This document shows positions 12,301 to 27,300 of a stretch of DNA of 64,000 nt, one piece after another. A program made the position numbers and the translations under genes. Positions within the stretch are counted from its first letter, which is position 1, and the number at the start of each line of letters is the position of its first letter. The stretch covers positions 530,602 to 594,601 of the forward strand of contig NW_019091408.1 of the NCBI RefSeq assembly GCF_001949145.1, in the 5' to 3' direction. A model generated the notes under the pieces. That model worked only from the letters and a program-made list of their open reading frames with translations. It was not told where the DNA came from and made no database searches. Source of the stretch: Acanthaster planci. Lineage: Eukaryota; Echinodermata; Asteroidea; Valvatida; Acanthasteridae.

Positions 12301-15300
12301 TAATTGCCATTGTCAGGTGGTGTGGTACTACAACAATAAGGAGCTGAAGGATGCTGGGCGCTACCGCCTGCGCACCACCAAGCAGGGCAAGATCTATGTC
12401 TTGGTGCTGGATCTGTCTGGTGTCACCCCTCAGGACATGGGTGTCTACAAAGTGGTGGCTGAGAACGAAAAGGGCAAGGCCTCCTCCACGATGACCGTCA
12501 ACTTTGAAGGTAACAAAAGAAGGCAGAGTTAACGTCTTGCACAATGCTGTAGCTGAGTCCTTCGCAAGTACTTCACTCAAATACTACAAAATATTCGGAA
12601 GTACCTCAGAAGTAGCCTATTTTCAGTGTAAGCCACAAACCTGTCATGATGAAGTGTAACAGAGACATCCTTTTCCTTTATTTCTCATTCACTGTTGGCA
12701 GTGATAGTACGTGTACTTGTGGTGTTCGTGCGAAGTACTTGACTATATGTACTTCATTGCTCTGACATATACATGCTTATAAGTATTATTATTATTGTTA
12801 ATCATTTTTGATTACACCAAGGTTTCCTCGAAAGTGCCCTAAGCACTTCATTTGGGTCTGAGAATGAGGACTCAAGGTGTGTTACTCAGTTATTGTAATC
12901 ACCTTGTCTGAGTCAAAGTTTGAGAGTTGAATTTGAGCCTGATTTGATCCTTGTTGGAAATTGAAATGTTTGGACTGCTATTTATTTCAAAATAGAATCC
13001 CGAAAGAGGGACCAAGTATAATAATTCAAGTGTCCATCTCATTCTGTTTTTCGACAAGTTCTCTTTCATGCATCTGTACTTTAAAATTCCTTCAGGTCTT
13101 ATGTGTACATGTTTCATTTAACCTTAGACAGCTCTTAATCTTTCCTTTGTCCACAACTTTGGAACACTACCCAGAGAGCAGAGGGTAAGCTTAAATATTC
13201 ACTTGTTTGTGTCTGATTGTACAGTCAAAGACAAGCGTTTTCCACGGAAGTTTGATGTCACTGCGGATGTTGCTAAGGTCCATGTGGACTTTCCACCCAC
13301 CTCCATGGAGACCATCGACCTGGGGCCGGACTTTGGCACCCTGGAGCTGCTCATGCCGGAGATGGAGAAAGGCGGACCCATGGAGATTGAGCTGAGCAGC
13401 AAAGGGCCAGAGGTCCAGGAGAAGCCGGTAGTTAAGGACACAGCACCGGTCATTTCTGAACCTCTTCAAGATGTGGTAACTATTTTACTTATACAACGTA
13501 AACTGTCATGAGCCAACTGAATGTTTCTACTCCCCCTAGATGGGATGCTAGTCCATCCCAGGCTACTCTTCAGCTAATGGTGGTACCATTTATAATCCTC
13601 GGAGAGAGGCAAGTTGGGATAAAGTGGCTTGCCCAAGGACACATATGGCTAGCGACTGAATTGGAGCCCCAGACCGCCTTATTATGAGTCCTTAACTCTA
13701 ACTACAAGGCCTCATTGTGTCCCTGCAAATACACATGAGATTTGATAAATTAGGGAACAATTTCATAGGGGTATCAAGCATGACGATTTACTAAAAACCA
13801 AAACAATTGCTTAGCAAGAACAGGTTACCAACCAAAATGCCACTTGATGTGAGTTAATATACTTGAAGCCAGTTCCCTAGATTATTTTTCTTTGTTGTAT
13901 TCTCCGCTTAGCTGTTTCCTGATGTGGATTTGATGTTAATGAATTTGGAATCCACTAGGCAATGTGCTTAGCATTTTGCTAAGCTTATTTTGAAATCTGA
14001 TTAGGTTCGAGAAATATTTTAACCACTTCCTGCCGGGTGGAGTTTGCACATGTCGGAAAAGTTGCCGGGTGATTTTTCATGATTTTCCATTTTCAACATT
14101 AATTCAGAATTTTTGCCCTGTCCAGCATATAAAAAAATCCTAAATTAATTAACATCTCCCTGGCGCAAAATCCTTCCTTGGACATGTTTGAAATAGCTTT
14201 CAAAATTGTAAAAAAATTCATAACTTTACTGGACGCTTACACCCACACAAATGACTGTCTGGTGGTTATTCTAATCTGACAGGCAGGCTCCATTGATGCC
14301 GGGGTATTGCAGCCAGGCCTGCCGCTTAGTAAAAAAATACATCTTTAAAATAGTTTGCGGTACCCACTTCTTCACGTGACTCGGACCTGCCAGCCGACCC
14401 CGGCAAGCTCGGTGGTCGAGTGGTTGAGAAGTCTGCACTAGTAAGCAGGAGGTCGTGGGTTCAAGTCCCACCCTAGTAAGCTTGTGACTTTTTTCGCAAG
14501 CTCTCGGACAAGCACTGAGCATACAGTGTTTATGAATAATATATACGTTGGGTAAGGGCAAAACCCGTAATATAAATTAGTAAAAAGCCCAGAATTATGC
14601 GGTGTTGCGTAATTTCCTTTGTTCCCGAAATTGGCCCAGTGTACTGCTGAATGGTGGTGGCGTCTTTACAAATACGGCCAGATTAGCGTGCAGTGGTATA
14701 GTATTGCTCATCGCTGGAGTGCTGGAGCACTTTTGTCCCCACTGATAATCTCTGGATGCAGAATGCAGCAAACAGTGGTATACTGTTTCAAAACAATAAT
14801 GGATTACCTCTAAAATGCCAGCACTCTGTGCTGAAAATTTTTGGCAATTCCCAGCAGCTCGGTCTTTTGTTCCGAGGTCGGTCTTTCAATACAAGGCCCA
14901 GTTCCTTTGTCCGATTTTGGGCACTCCGGCCATGCGTATAAAGCCAACATCTCTGGTAAGCAGTGGTTAAGCAGATTGAAAAATTTGATAAGCAGAACAG
15001 CAGCCTCATGAGCAGTTAGTTAAGCACGTTTTGAAATGCAGCAAACAAAGTTTAAAATGTCAGGGAAAAAAGCAGATTCAGATATTAAAACAACTTTTTG
15101 ATGCAAGTTTTGATAAGGTTGAACAGAAGTGTATCTAGGCTGATCAAGTCATGAGTAACTGACAATGAAAACATGAAGGGCATACCTTTTTTCGAAAGGG
15201 TCCTGATTGGTCTTTATTTCTTTGTGTGTGTTTGCAGGATGTACAAGATGGCACCTCCGTTGAATTCAGATGCAAAATCATTGGCAAAGTCACCAAGGTC

Positions 15301-18300
15301 ATCTGGTACAGGTGGGGAACCCTTGAGTGTAGTATGGTAGCTGGTTACCCGGGAAGAGGGGACCTGTGATTACTTTCTCTGAGAGTCTGTCCAACTACTT
15401 AGCTACAGTTGGAAATAACATGGATACCTGTGGATGGCACTGGCTAGTGGCTGCAGCTACTTCCCATAGACATGTGTTAATCCTAGCCACAGTCAGTTAA
15501 TTCAAACAAAGCCTTATATTCACCTGTCTGTAAAGACCCAGTGTTATACTTTTGATAGCATGTCTCAACACTCATGTGGTGGGTAGCCAGGAAATTTTGT
15601 ATTTTGTTGTTCATGTGAAAGTCCACTCCATCATTTGGTGGATTCAGGCTACTCTATGTCAGCTCAAAACAAAATCTTGTTGAGGGCTGAGTGAGATGAA
15701 ACATTCTTATTTTTTAAGTTTTGAATCAACACATTATTATAACAGTAACAACCTACGCACAATGCACAATATTCAAATTGAAAAGTATGTATATGAATAT
15801 TCCATTATTAATTAACCCTAACTCTTCTCAATCCTTCACCTGTTGGAGGACTGAGGAGTGTTAGGGTTAATTGTTAAAATATTTCTTTATCTGGCACTGG
15901 TCTGCTATTGCTCAATATTATTTAATTCAATAGTTATTGTACCAAAAGTACTGATTTTTCTTATAATGTTCTTGTGCTTTCTATTTGCTCAGAGACGGCA
16001 AGGAAATTCGGCCCTCTTATAACATCAAGATGTCTCAGCAGGGCGACATCTACATCTTGCGCATGCCCAGGGTCGTGGCCAGAGACAGCGGTGACTACAG
16101 CGTCGTGGCAGTTGGGCCCGGTGGGGAGGCCAAGTCCGAAGCCGAACTTTTTGTTGACGGTAAGTTTTTTATTTGTGCTTTTTACGTTTGCCATTTCTTT
16201 CTTTCCAGATCACTGGTCTGATTTTGTGATGAGACTTGAATGCACTGTTTCACCAGTACAACTACCATTATGGTGTAGCTTCCAGTTGTAACCTATCTGA
16301 CAATTATGCCTAAACACCGCCGTTGCCCTGCATGATGCTGTCAAGATCAGCAGATTCTCTAGTGGATATGCTGTTGGATCAACTCCTAGACTGTAATGAG
16401 CAAATCTAAGGAAAGAATCACGATGCCCGCTCACAAAGCACAATGCCTGTAAGACAAAACATAAACTTGCATAAGTCTTCTGCACTGTTGGCATATACTA
16501 TTCAAATGCTGTCAATGCAAATCAGTGTAATATACTCAAATACCGATGAAGCTGGTATCATGTATACTGTGCGCCCTGTAGGCAAAACAGAAAAATGAAG
16601 TCATCTAATTAATTAGGCAACTAAACTTTAATTACACAGGCTTGAGCGAAGTGTCCCTAAGTCATAAGAGCTACATTCTAATTGAAACAAAATTAGTGAC
16701 TACCACAACTCTGCTTCTTACTCACACACACGTGGCATAGCTCATCACTCAGTACATAATCAAAATCTATACAGAATATCAAGAGGATATAAGCACTCAA
16801 AGAGAAAGTATGCAAGAGAATCAAGGCTCACACACAATCTGAAATGGTTCAAATAATCACAAGACAGAATTATACAGAACATTCACTGTTTATGCCAAAG
16901 AGAATTGCAGTAACACTAAAATAAAAGTTTAAACAAGATTCAAGTGATTGATGTGTTCATCTAAGAATTATACAGAAACATTCACAGTTTATGCCAAAGA
17001 GAATTGCAGTAACACTAAAATAAAAGTTTAAACAAGATTCAAGTGATTGATGTGTTCATCTAAGAATTATACAGAAACATTAAGATTTCTACAGCATCTC
17101 TGAAAAGATAGCTCAGTTGAAATATACAAAAAAGTGGGCTGCACACCATCCACCCCCTCTCTGTCTGTCAGCCACATCAGCTTCCTTCCCCCCAGTGGCA
17201 ACTGGAGGAATGTGTCAATGTGGTATTTCTATGGGTAGCTCTCTCAAGCTGCAGTCTGCAACTGAGATACATGTACTTAATTGGCCCATGAGACACCCTA
17301 ATGTGTCCCCATAGGTTCTGCTCTTGATTGAACACCACCTGACTATCTCTGCACTGAAATATTCCGGGCTTGGGTGTCTTCATCTTCGTTTCTCGTATCT
17401 TGGCCAGTACCCTGCACACACAACCCCCCCAAAATAGAGAAATTCAATAAATCAAATTTCTCTATCAACCCTTTTGTGTGGTTGGGGACTATCCTTGAGT
17501 CCCTGTGTCTGAAAAATTATTACACAGTCCAGGCGGTACTGCTGGGCTAGTCGTTGAATCCATCTGGGATAGTGTCTTGCTCTGCTGTGCACTGCTTAAC
17601 TGGACCCATCCTGACCCTGGGCTTCAGGATTTTCTTCCTGACTTCTTGCGACTGCCTCTTTGGCACTTTCTGTCACATCATCTTGATGCAAAGTTTCATC
17701 CTGTGCCTCACTCTGTGAAAGTCTTGTCTGTTCTACTAGAGGGCTTTCTGTCACCACCTCTTTCAGGCTCTACTTCACCAACATGTGCCTGTAGCCTATT
17801 TACATGCACCACATGGGGCTTTTACCCCATTTCAACTTGATATGGACAACCATGTACACCCGACAGTTGTTTCACTCCCCGCGGAATTATGCAGCTGGAC
17901 TAGCTGTCCCCTCTTTTAGACCTGTCTTTGTCACCTTTTGGTTGCAATTTCTTTTCTGCCCAGACGTGTTTTTGCCAAGGTTCTCTCTTGATCATTCATA
18001 TGCCCTTCTCATATTGCTTTGCTGTGCTTCAAAGTCTCTCTTGGTGTCGTTCTCTGTGTCTCGACATCTAGTGGTCAGAACTACAGGTGTGCTGACCTCC
18101 CTCCTCAAAATCATCATGTTAGGGGATTCCCCCCTGTCAATTCTTGTGATGTGCTCCGATATGCAAAGATGGCACATAGGAGCATCTCATCCCAATCTCT
18201 TTGTCTCCTCTTTGGATTGATGAGAACAGTCACAATGTTGACAGATGTCTCATTAAATCAATCTCTTAACCATCCCATCTGATCTTGGATTACAGTGGAA

Positions 18301-21300
18301 GGCCACTATAATGAACACGGCTGTACCAAACACTTGGGTACACTGAACAGCCTCCTTGGCTCATGCATTACCTGTGCTTTGTAAAGTTGCATTAAATACA
18401 AGAAACACATTTAGTACTGATGATAGCAGCTCAAAGTTGAGGAAAATTGCACTCATGATGAAAAAACAGCCAACACATAGCACTGTCTGTAATGTTCGTG
18501 GGAAGCCTACATAGAATGTACTGTATGTGAGGGTGTCCCCAACCGGCCATGTAGACTGGCTGCCGAGTGCATGTATGCAACATTGATGACTCTGGTACGG
18601 AAAAATTTTCACAATAGTCTCTATAAAGCTGGGAGATTAGAACTCAAACATTTGAAATAGACCCAAGCATTTGTTACTTACATGTAGCTCATAGAAATCT
18701 TCCGTAAATATCTCACAATTAATGACTGAAGGAAAACTTAATTGCATCAAGGACACAGAGGCAAATTGGTCTGAGCAGCGATGTTAGTTGCTGTCAACAT
18801 TGTCCACATTTCAGGGCACTATGGCATTTGCCATGGTTGTCCGGGTTAGATTTGATCCCGTTTATACTGTACATGTACTACTAGTAAACTCACATCTGGG
18901 GGACACAGTAGTTTCTCTCTGGTTTACTGATTTTATGCTGGCATCAGTGAGAACTTTCTCTCCCCATCCCCTAGTTTGGACAACATTGCACAGATGCTTG
19001 CTCCATCTGTGTTGGTGTTGAGGATGAAGTCGCCCTCTGGAACGGGGTCGACCGTGATTGGAGCAGCCTGGAGCTTACTCTTAATTCCTTCAAATGTATT
19101 CTTGCATTTGAAGGCATCTTCGACTTCTCAGTCAAGGCATGCATAGGACTAGCCATCTCCACAAAACCTCTGCTGTACTTTAAGTAATAGGACGCATGGC
19201 TGAGAAAGCTTCTCACATTCTGTACACACTTCGTCCCTGGCCACTCTGCCACTTCTTTCACCTTCTCAAAGCATATCAAAGCATTTACATGTATAAGGCA
19301 CACAGTATATCACATTTTCTGTAATTCAAAGGCACTAATTTATTGTCACTATCCCTGCACATTGAGCTCACAACATCTGAACATTCCTGAAACCATCTCA
19401 GCTCCCTGGGGAGTATACCAGCCTGATGCTGCCATATCAGGCGCAAATGGCTAAGCATAACTTGACCATATCAGCCTTTACAAGTATCCATGTACAGTAT
19501 TCCTAGTTGGAGAGAGGCATGTAGGTGTAAGATCACATGACACTGCCACCAGCTGGATTTGAAGCCCTGACCCTATGATCAGAAGCTACAAACCCTAACA
19601 CTAGGCCACATCCCCCCAAATCCAGCACAAGTTTTTCCACTTGCCAAAGGTATGGCATCTTTTGATCAGATACACTCCTCTTGTACAGGTCTTGCAAATA
19701 CACTAACAAACCCTTTCCTACTTCTGCTGACTCGTTCATTTCTCTTTGGATGACCTGAGTTCCACCCTGGTGACCACTCCTGCATTTGTTTCTTTCTTTT
19801 CAACTCTCGCTTTTTCTAGTTCTGCAAAGGATGCCTACCTTGACCAGTGATCTGGCCAGAACTATTTTTTTTTTTGCCACATTTCCACCTCCAACAAGGG
19901 GCTCTTATACAGCTAACCCTTCCAGCTAGGCACCACCAATATTGTATTTTGGCCGGTACCAATATATCGTTTTTTTATATCGAAATTATTGATATGTATC
20001 AAATTTTATTCATTTATTGCATGCCTTAGGTATTGTAACAGGCGTGAATGGCTGTTAAATTGTTCTAAGGGTTCACCCCTACACCGCAGTGGTGTGATCC
20101 AATTGATTTCATGATATGTTCTGGCGTCGGTATTGTGTATGTTGCCTACACACTGCCATGCATAGTGATATCATTAGCATGCTAGTCTACGTACGTTTGG
20201 TTAGCAAATAATTCTCTCTGGAGGATAAATTTTATGATATTTTCGAGGCAAAGTGTACGTGAATTATTGAGTGCAAGACTGGGATAGGTGCCTAAATTTA
20301 TTCTTCAAATGTCGCCATATAAGCCGCCCGGAGTATAAGCAACAGGGACATTTTTCACTCGGCGTGAGAACCTTTGTAAGCGGTGGCTTATCGAAAATTA
20401 CGGTAATGTGACAATGCACTTTCATATATTTTTAATAAAGTTCATTTTTCAGTAGTGATTCATGTATTTTCGATACATTTTTCAATATTGATTTTTTCGA
20501 AATTTCAATATTTTTGATATTTCTCCAAAACCCGATATTTTTAATACATTTATATTACCAAATAACTAACATCGGCAATATCGACATCAAACCCATATCA
20601 ATAATATCGATATATCGACGGTGCTTACTTCCAGCCCTTCCTCTTTCTGAGCTGTACTGCCCAGCATCACAGCCTTGTGTCTGTGGGAAATCACTGTGGG
20701 TTATGTTACCACTACTCTTCCCACAAGGGGATCTACGGCACCACTGGGGCACCCTATTCTCTCTTGCTTGATTCTCTACTCCTGGGTCTAGAAGTCCAAA
20801 TACCCACCAGATAAGAGAAAGACCCTACCCAAAACACCTGGGCAGATCTCGTCTATGAGGACTGCCTTCACTGGGTGCATGGTCTTACCCACTTGCACAC
20901 CTTCCCAAGCTGTACCTAGGACAGAAAGGGGACTCTCATCAACCTGTCTCACTTGAACTTGCCCTTTGTTCATGACTGGCCTCTTCTGGTATCTGATACT
21001 ATATTACTTGTGAGCATTTCTTTGGCGCTTGTGACAATTAAAAATCGACACCTCATTCCTCTCACCACTCGATCCACATACAGTCCACCCTGGGGACTAA
21101 GGTTGGCCAGTGGAAGGGTCACTTTCACTTTGCCATCCTCTGATCTCCTCTCCTCTACGGCCTGGTCTCGGCCTGGTCTCGTCAACCGGGCCGTCTCTTG
21201 GGCCTTTCAATATTCCCAGCATTCCCATGGACCTTATGGGTGACTGGAACCTGTCTCCTTACTTCTGGGTTTGCTTTTTGGGGTTTTTGCACTCTCAGAA

Positions 21301-24300
21301 AAGGCTTTCCTTGCTACACCTATTAAAAGTCACTTTGGTCACCTTGCCTGTTCTTGAAAGGTCTCCTCTTCCTCTGCTGAGGGTTCAGCCCACATAGATA
21401 CCCTATATTTACCCTATGCCAGTTGTGACAACTTTGTCAACATTTCAAGTTATTCAATCCACCCTCTAGCTTGCTAAATTTCTGTTCCACCCCAGAGTAT
21501 AATGCTCTCACCATTTTGGCAGGCTTACCATCAAGCATTTGGTGCTGACGCTTTCAAAATTCTTGGTTCATAGAGCTTCCTTGATAGCTTCACTCCAAAA
21601 CTTCTTATGAGCACGGTTTATGCCTCCCCGTGTAGACCAACTTTTCACTGCCTCTAGAAAGTGATTCTTTGCCAATTGGTCATGCAGTTCCTCCTGAATA
21701 TCACAGTATGTCTTGACCACAGACTGTGGCTTATCCAACGGTCTCTTTAGACTTCTCTCACTGATACATGTACCCGGGCTCATTGAGGTCATTTTCACTC
21801 CGGTGACCTGAACCAAACCTGTCAAGCATTTTCACCAGCTCACTATATGAGTGCAGTTGCAGACTGGCAACCAAATAGGCAGCTGCCTGGTCTTCGTTCT
21901 ACTTGTTCACTACTCTGCACAATTCGAAGTGCTGGAAATATTCTTTGCCCAACACCTTGCCACACACGTAGTATCTGTCAGGGATGACATTTGGGAAACA
22001 GTTTGGCAGTTCTAATGTCTTATACTTCCTTTCACAAACTCTCTTTCCCTCTTCAGAGACCATGGGCCCTGATGAAGTGGTGTTCGTTTTCTCTACCTGG
22101 CTGCTGCTGACCTCATCCACTGGATGGGTTGTAAAGCTTAACAGCTATTTCTTGCGGGATCTTTGCCGCAATGTGCAGGGTCGAGTTACAGCATCTCTGC
22201 TCCCTGATCTGTCCTACTCTGTACCTTAGCCCTGAAAGGACTCAATTTTCCTCTATTACTCTTAGGATGGTCACTGGTCAGACTCCTTCCAAACCAGTCA
22301 CTCTTTGAGGAGTACTTCCTTCTAAGTTCTACTGTCTTTCCACCCTTGAGAAGTACCTCTGGTGAGCTACATGTACCTGAAGCCACCAGATTACATTTTT
22401 CCAACTGAGAGACATAGCCAGAGCTTACTAGTGGCAACCTGAATTCAGTCTCCAATTCCACTTGTTTACTCACATACCTGTTCTTCCTGGGTTTGTCTGA
22501 GCCACTCCCCTCTGGGGGAGTTTTCTGATCTCTCATTGTAACTTTTAATGACTTCTAATGACATTGTCGTTTGCCATGAAATCTCTCTCCCACTGTAGGA
22601 GTTGGGTTTCTAACTTAAGCCTCTGCATATCTGTTTCCATACTCACAGGACTCTGTCTGTTCATACTATTGCTCTATTGAAAATGGGACATGCACCTTCC
22701 TGTTTCTCCTGGCAGGATTACTACACTTGCCCACTTTCTTTTTCTGTGTTTTTGACATTTCAGACTCACTTGCCAGTATGGGAAAACTGCCCCAACTTCA
22801 GAGAGCGATATACTAGTACACCACATTTTGTGTTTATTCCCAAGGAGTGAGTCTAGGTTTTAACTGTTGAAAGATACCCGGTATCTCCAATCGTTGAGAA
22901 AGTCATCAGACTTAAATCTTAATTCTGCTTTGACTCATAAGTCTGATGAGAAATATGAAGGTTCAGGGGAAGGGGGGTTGTTTTGGTGGAAATATACCAC
23001 TGATTAGTAATTGATGGGTGACTTGTTGAACATGTTGAACTGACACAACCTTACACAAGCACATGATGAGGAATTATCAGCAAGAACAATGTGAACTTAT
23101 TTAATAATCTTCTCCTTTATTATTGGGAATTATTTATGTTACACAAGTGGATTTCAGTCATTCAGTAGTTGTACAGTTTTAAAAGTGTTGTGTATGTAAT
23201 CTGCAATCCACAATATGCAACCAGGCTACTTCCCTGAAATTACCACATTGTCTTCGGGATTGCTACTTCCTAACTCTGACTCCAAGTGTAGGGGAACTTC
23301 AAAGCAGCAGTCAGTTCTCTTCCTCTCCCGACTGTCACCGTATTTCTGACGGTGACCTCTTAAAAGAACAGTCAGCCACCTAGCCCACAACTTCTCCCTC
23401 TATCTCTGTCAATGTATTTTGAGTACAAATGCAATCGACCACTCCAATCAAATTTGATTCCAGTAGGCATGTAACTATCACCAAGGAATTGTTTCACCTA
23501 CACAACTACATGTATCACTGTATATCTTCTGTTAGTGCCTGAAAATTATGGATAACACTTGTTGTTGCTCTGGATCACACTCTCAAGATTAGTGGATTCT
23601 CTTGCAGATTCGCTGCTTGACTGTCTCCGCTGCCTAACTCGCACCTATCAGGAAAGAACTAACTATAAAATCACACCGCTCGATCACAGGGCACAGCGCA
23701 CACAAGACAAAACATAAATTTGCATAAGTCTCATGCTACCACCTATATGTACATGTACTATACAAATTATGTCAACATAGATTATTACAATACGCTTAGG
23801 TACCAACAAAGCTTATATCGCATATGCCCTATGCCCCATATGCTGAATACATAATGAAGTCCTCATCTGCTGAATTAAAGACAATTAAACTTGACTAAAC
23901 TGTTCCATTATAGTATTTGTTCAAACAGCTAATTCTCTGGTGGGTTCCTGTTTCAGTAATTTTTTGATGTAAAAAGAAAAATTTGCCCTATGGTATGTTG
24001 ATGAAAACAGCAGTGATTTCTTTCCCTCCAAGATCTGCCAAGCAAACCTGTTCCAGCACCCAAGGATGAACCGACGAAACGACGTGCTCCCGAAAAACCA
24101 GAAGGCAAGACCTCATCAGCTGTTGAACATTTCGAAGGATTTAAAATGCCTATATCAAAATTACCAAAAAGTCACAAATAATTATGCATGTACTGTATGT
24201 TGTAATGGTTGATTTTGCTTCCTGTTTGTACCAGTTAAAACAATTTGTGCAATTATCCAGATTTTGTAACTTTTAATAATTGATTTCTTCCCGTTGCCAT

Positions 24301-27300
24301 GGACACACAGAAGTACCCACCAAAGCCCCAAAAGTTGAAGAACCTTTGGAAAAACCTGTTGCCATGGAAGTGGAAGAAAAAGGCAAGAAATCAACGACAA
24401 ATTAGAAGTTATTGCAATATTTGTTGCCACCAGACAATGAGACACAAAACATGAAATTCTAATATTTTAATATTTAAAAAAAACTTTCTTTCTATCACTT
24501 CCTTTACAAAACTGCCTGTCACCATTTGCCTAAGTCAAGCAATTTTACGGGACAGATGATTCTCTGGACATAAATGCAGATACATTGTAAATTCGATTTC
24601 ATGAAACAAAGCATTGGTAGTTCCAAAAGCAATGGGAGATTCATTAACTTAGTTAAAATGCATTCATCTCAGCAAAGGTGAATTGTGTTTGCTTTCATGC
24701 CAAGTATGAGCTGGCCGTTTGAGGTGCATGTACACTGTGCCTGCGTCAGTGTTCATGTTTTTATAGAGCGTGTTAACATTTTTTTCACTTTAAGCTACTA
24801 TTAAACTTTCCTGTTGTATTGTTCCCTCCACAACAAGGCAAACAAACGTGTACTTTTTAGATGTACAATTGTAAATTTCTGCATAACATTCCACAGTTCC
24901 TAGTAAGCCAAAACCAGGGGAGCCAGCTAAAAAACCCACTGAGATGAAACCCTTGGACAAAGACAAGAAAGGTGAACAGTCAACAAGGCAAAAACTGATG
25001 ACGAGAAATACAGTGCATGGCATTAGAAAATATTCTTGAAAATAATAGCTTACCTCACCCCTTTTCTTTAAGTTCTTTCCAGAGGTTGGAAACATATGGA
25101 GTGTATGCGTCAGTGATCAGGCTGCTTTATATGACATTTCATCTTGCTCATTTGCATGATGAACATCATTACACGTGTATGCCTCATTATCGGATCTTGT
25201 CTTCAGCTGTCTTTTCCCTTCAGAGTTGTTTTTGATTTTATGATTTGTTTGGGGGGGGGAAGCCTTTTTAGCTGAAACGCATCATTCAGCACAAAAGTGA
25301 GATGTTGGTTGTTTGCTTTGTCTTGTACCAGCCGGCAAAAGACACCACCACCCCCAACTTTATGTAGTGTTAAATAGCATTAGCACCAATATAATGGGCC
25401 TGTTCTTTCAACCTTTGGCATTTCTGATGACAGTGTTTCTTTGTGTATGCCACCTTGTTGTGCAAATGTGCATAATCTTTTTTGTTCTACTTTTGCTTGT
25501 CTTGAAAAAAAGCTTGATCGTTTTTTATTACGTTTGTCTTCAGAAGGTTCTGCCAGCCTTTACAGAGGAATTGGTTAAGATTTTTTGTTGGTGCACATTT
25601 TCACCTTGCAAGAGTAAACCGTAGCTGGATTAACATTTTCTGACAGATTTACATAGCTATTAACTTAGCATTCCTCAGGTCCACAGATTTGAAACTATAA
25701 TATTTGTTGGCATTAATCTGTGTTTTGGTTTGCAGAAATGCCTGGGAAAAAGGAGCCTGAGAAACTGCCAAAAAAGCCAGAAGTTGGCAAACCGACAGAA
25801 CCAGGCAAGGATTTGCAAACAGTTGCATCATTTACTCTGCATTTTACGGAACAGTTAAACGCTTGTTTAAATAGTCAATACAGTCTGGAATTCATCATCT
25901 TTAAATGTTTGCTTGGGTGTGTACTCAAAATCTGTGTATGTCTGTGAGCTTCCCTTGCCTTTTATTTCATGTTCTGTTGTTAACTTTTTTGTTCTTTTTT
26001 CATGTGTGACAAGCCTGTCAGTTTCTAAATGTAAACAGATATTTGGTCCATATTTAGCTCCACAAGGAGAATACAGAGAGTCGGTTGTCGTTCATATGTG
26101 TTTCTGTTTTCAGAATTTCCGAAGAAAAAGGAGCCGGAAAAACCGCCAAAAAAGCCAGAAGTTGGTAAACCGACTGAACCAGGCAAGGATGTGCCAAGAA
26201 CTGCATCTTGTGCACTGCATGATGTTGAACAGACAAATAGCTATTTGAATTTACAAAATTCACAATGTTGCATTTTGAATTACAGATGCTGTGCTTGAGA
26301 AAGCTTTGTGTGTACACCTTTGTTAATAGTTAGGATTAAAGATATTCATCTTCTGTGAAGTGTGATACATATTGGTGAAGATGTAATCAGTCACTGAAAA
26401 TGATGAAACTTGTAAATTCAATTCATCTCAAAGGTATCTGTCACATTGTACATGTATGTTTCGGCGCTTTCCACATCTAGATGAATTTTGGATAACTTCA
26501 GCTAAAACAGATATTTCTGGCAGCATAATTTTGTTGGAGGGATTACAATTACAGAATGTGAAGGAAATCTGTGATTATCTTTATTTTCATTTCCATATCA
26601 GTCTGAGTCGGTTTATCCTTTCTTTAGTTTCACGAGTAGAGCACTTGTATGTATGTTCTGTTTCCAGAATTTCCCAAGAAAAAGGTTCCAGAAAAACTGC
26701 CAAAAAAACCAGAAGTTGACAAGCCGACCGAACCAGGCAAGGATGTGCCAATAATTACATCTTGTGTATTGCATAATACGGAGCATGCAAATACTAAGGT
26801 TACAAATACAGTCTAGGATTTTGAAGTGTAGATTCTGTGTTTGTTACTTTTGATTTTTCTTATTTCCACATCTTTCAATGGACATTGTAATACCACCAGG
26901 AGAGTACTGAGTTTCTGCTATCATCAATATATGTGTTTCTGTTTTTAGAATTTCCTAGGAAAAAGGAGCCGGAAAAAATGCCCCAAAAGCCGGAAGTTGG
27001 CAAACCGACTGAACCAGGCAAGGATGTGCAAACAGTCACTTCTTGTTCACTTTGTCTTATTACGAAATAAAACTAACCATTTGCTTTCATTTGCAAGTTA
27101 CAAATAGGAGGAAGCCATGTTTTAAAATTTGTTTGAATATCAGTCTGCTTTGAATTGCCTTAAATGTTGGGTACGATGACACTGTACATGACAAACTTGC
27201 ACAGCAATTGAAAAAACTCCATTCAGTGATACCGTGGTTTTGAGACATTTTTTATTTTCTTTCCTGTTTCAGACAATTTTGCCATGGTTTGAACAGCAGC

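Larger units (their letters stand above)
16205..23910 (-). mobile_element. Degenerate Ty3/Gypsy LTR retrotransposon filling the intron
   Basis: The 7.9 kb intron between Ig6 and the PEVK exons holds a minus-strand element. Related sequence at both ends fits old LTRs, and between them, in 5' to 3' minus order, lie gag-like (22536-21568), protease-like (21185-20788), a pre-RT linker (19739-19533), RT/RNase H boundary (19303-18971) and integrase C-terminal (18220-17990) pieces. Most of the RT is missing. Frames are broken by stops throughout, so it is a fossil. Later insertions interrupt it at about 19537-19640 and 19925-20632. Limits are approximate. Confidence 0.7.

Noticed and set aside
14403-14485. 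Functional tRNA gene
   Set aside because: The anticodon loop has eight bases and a related copy exists at 42598-42675, so a SINE is more likely.
15820-15875. Telomere-like TTAGGG sequence
   Set aside because: Only single TTAGGG/CCCTAA words in an inverted pair, no array.
17100-22540. CRISPR array or bacterial operon
   Set aside because: No regularly spaced repeats; the sequence is animal DNA with spliced exons and transposon remains.
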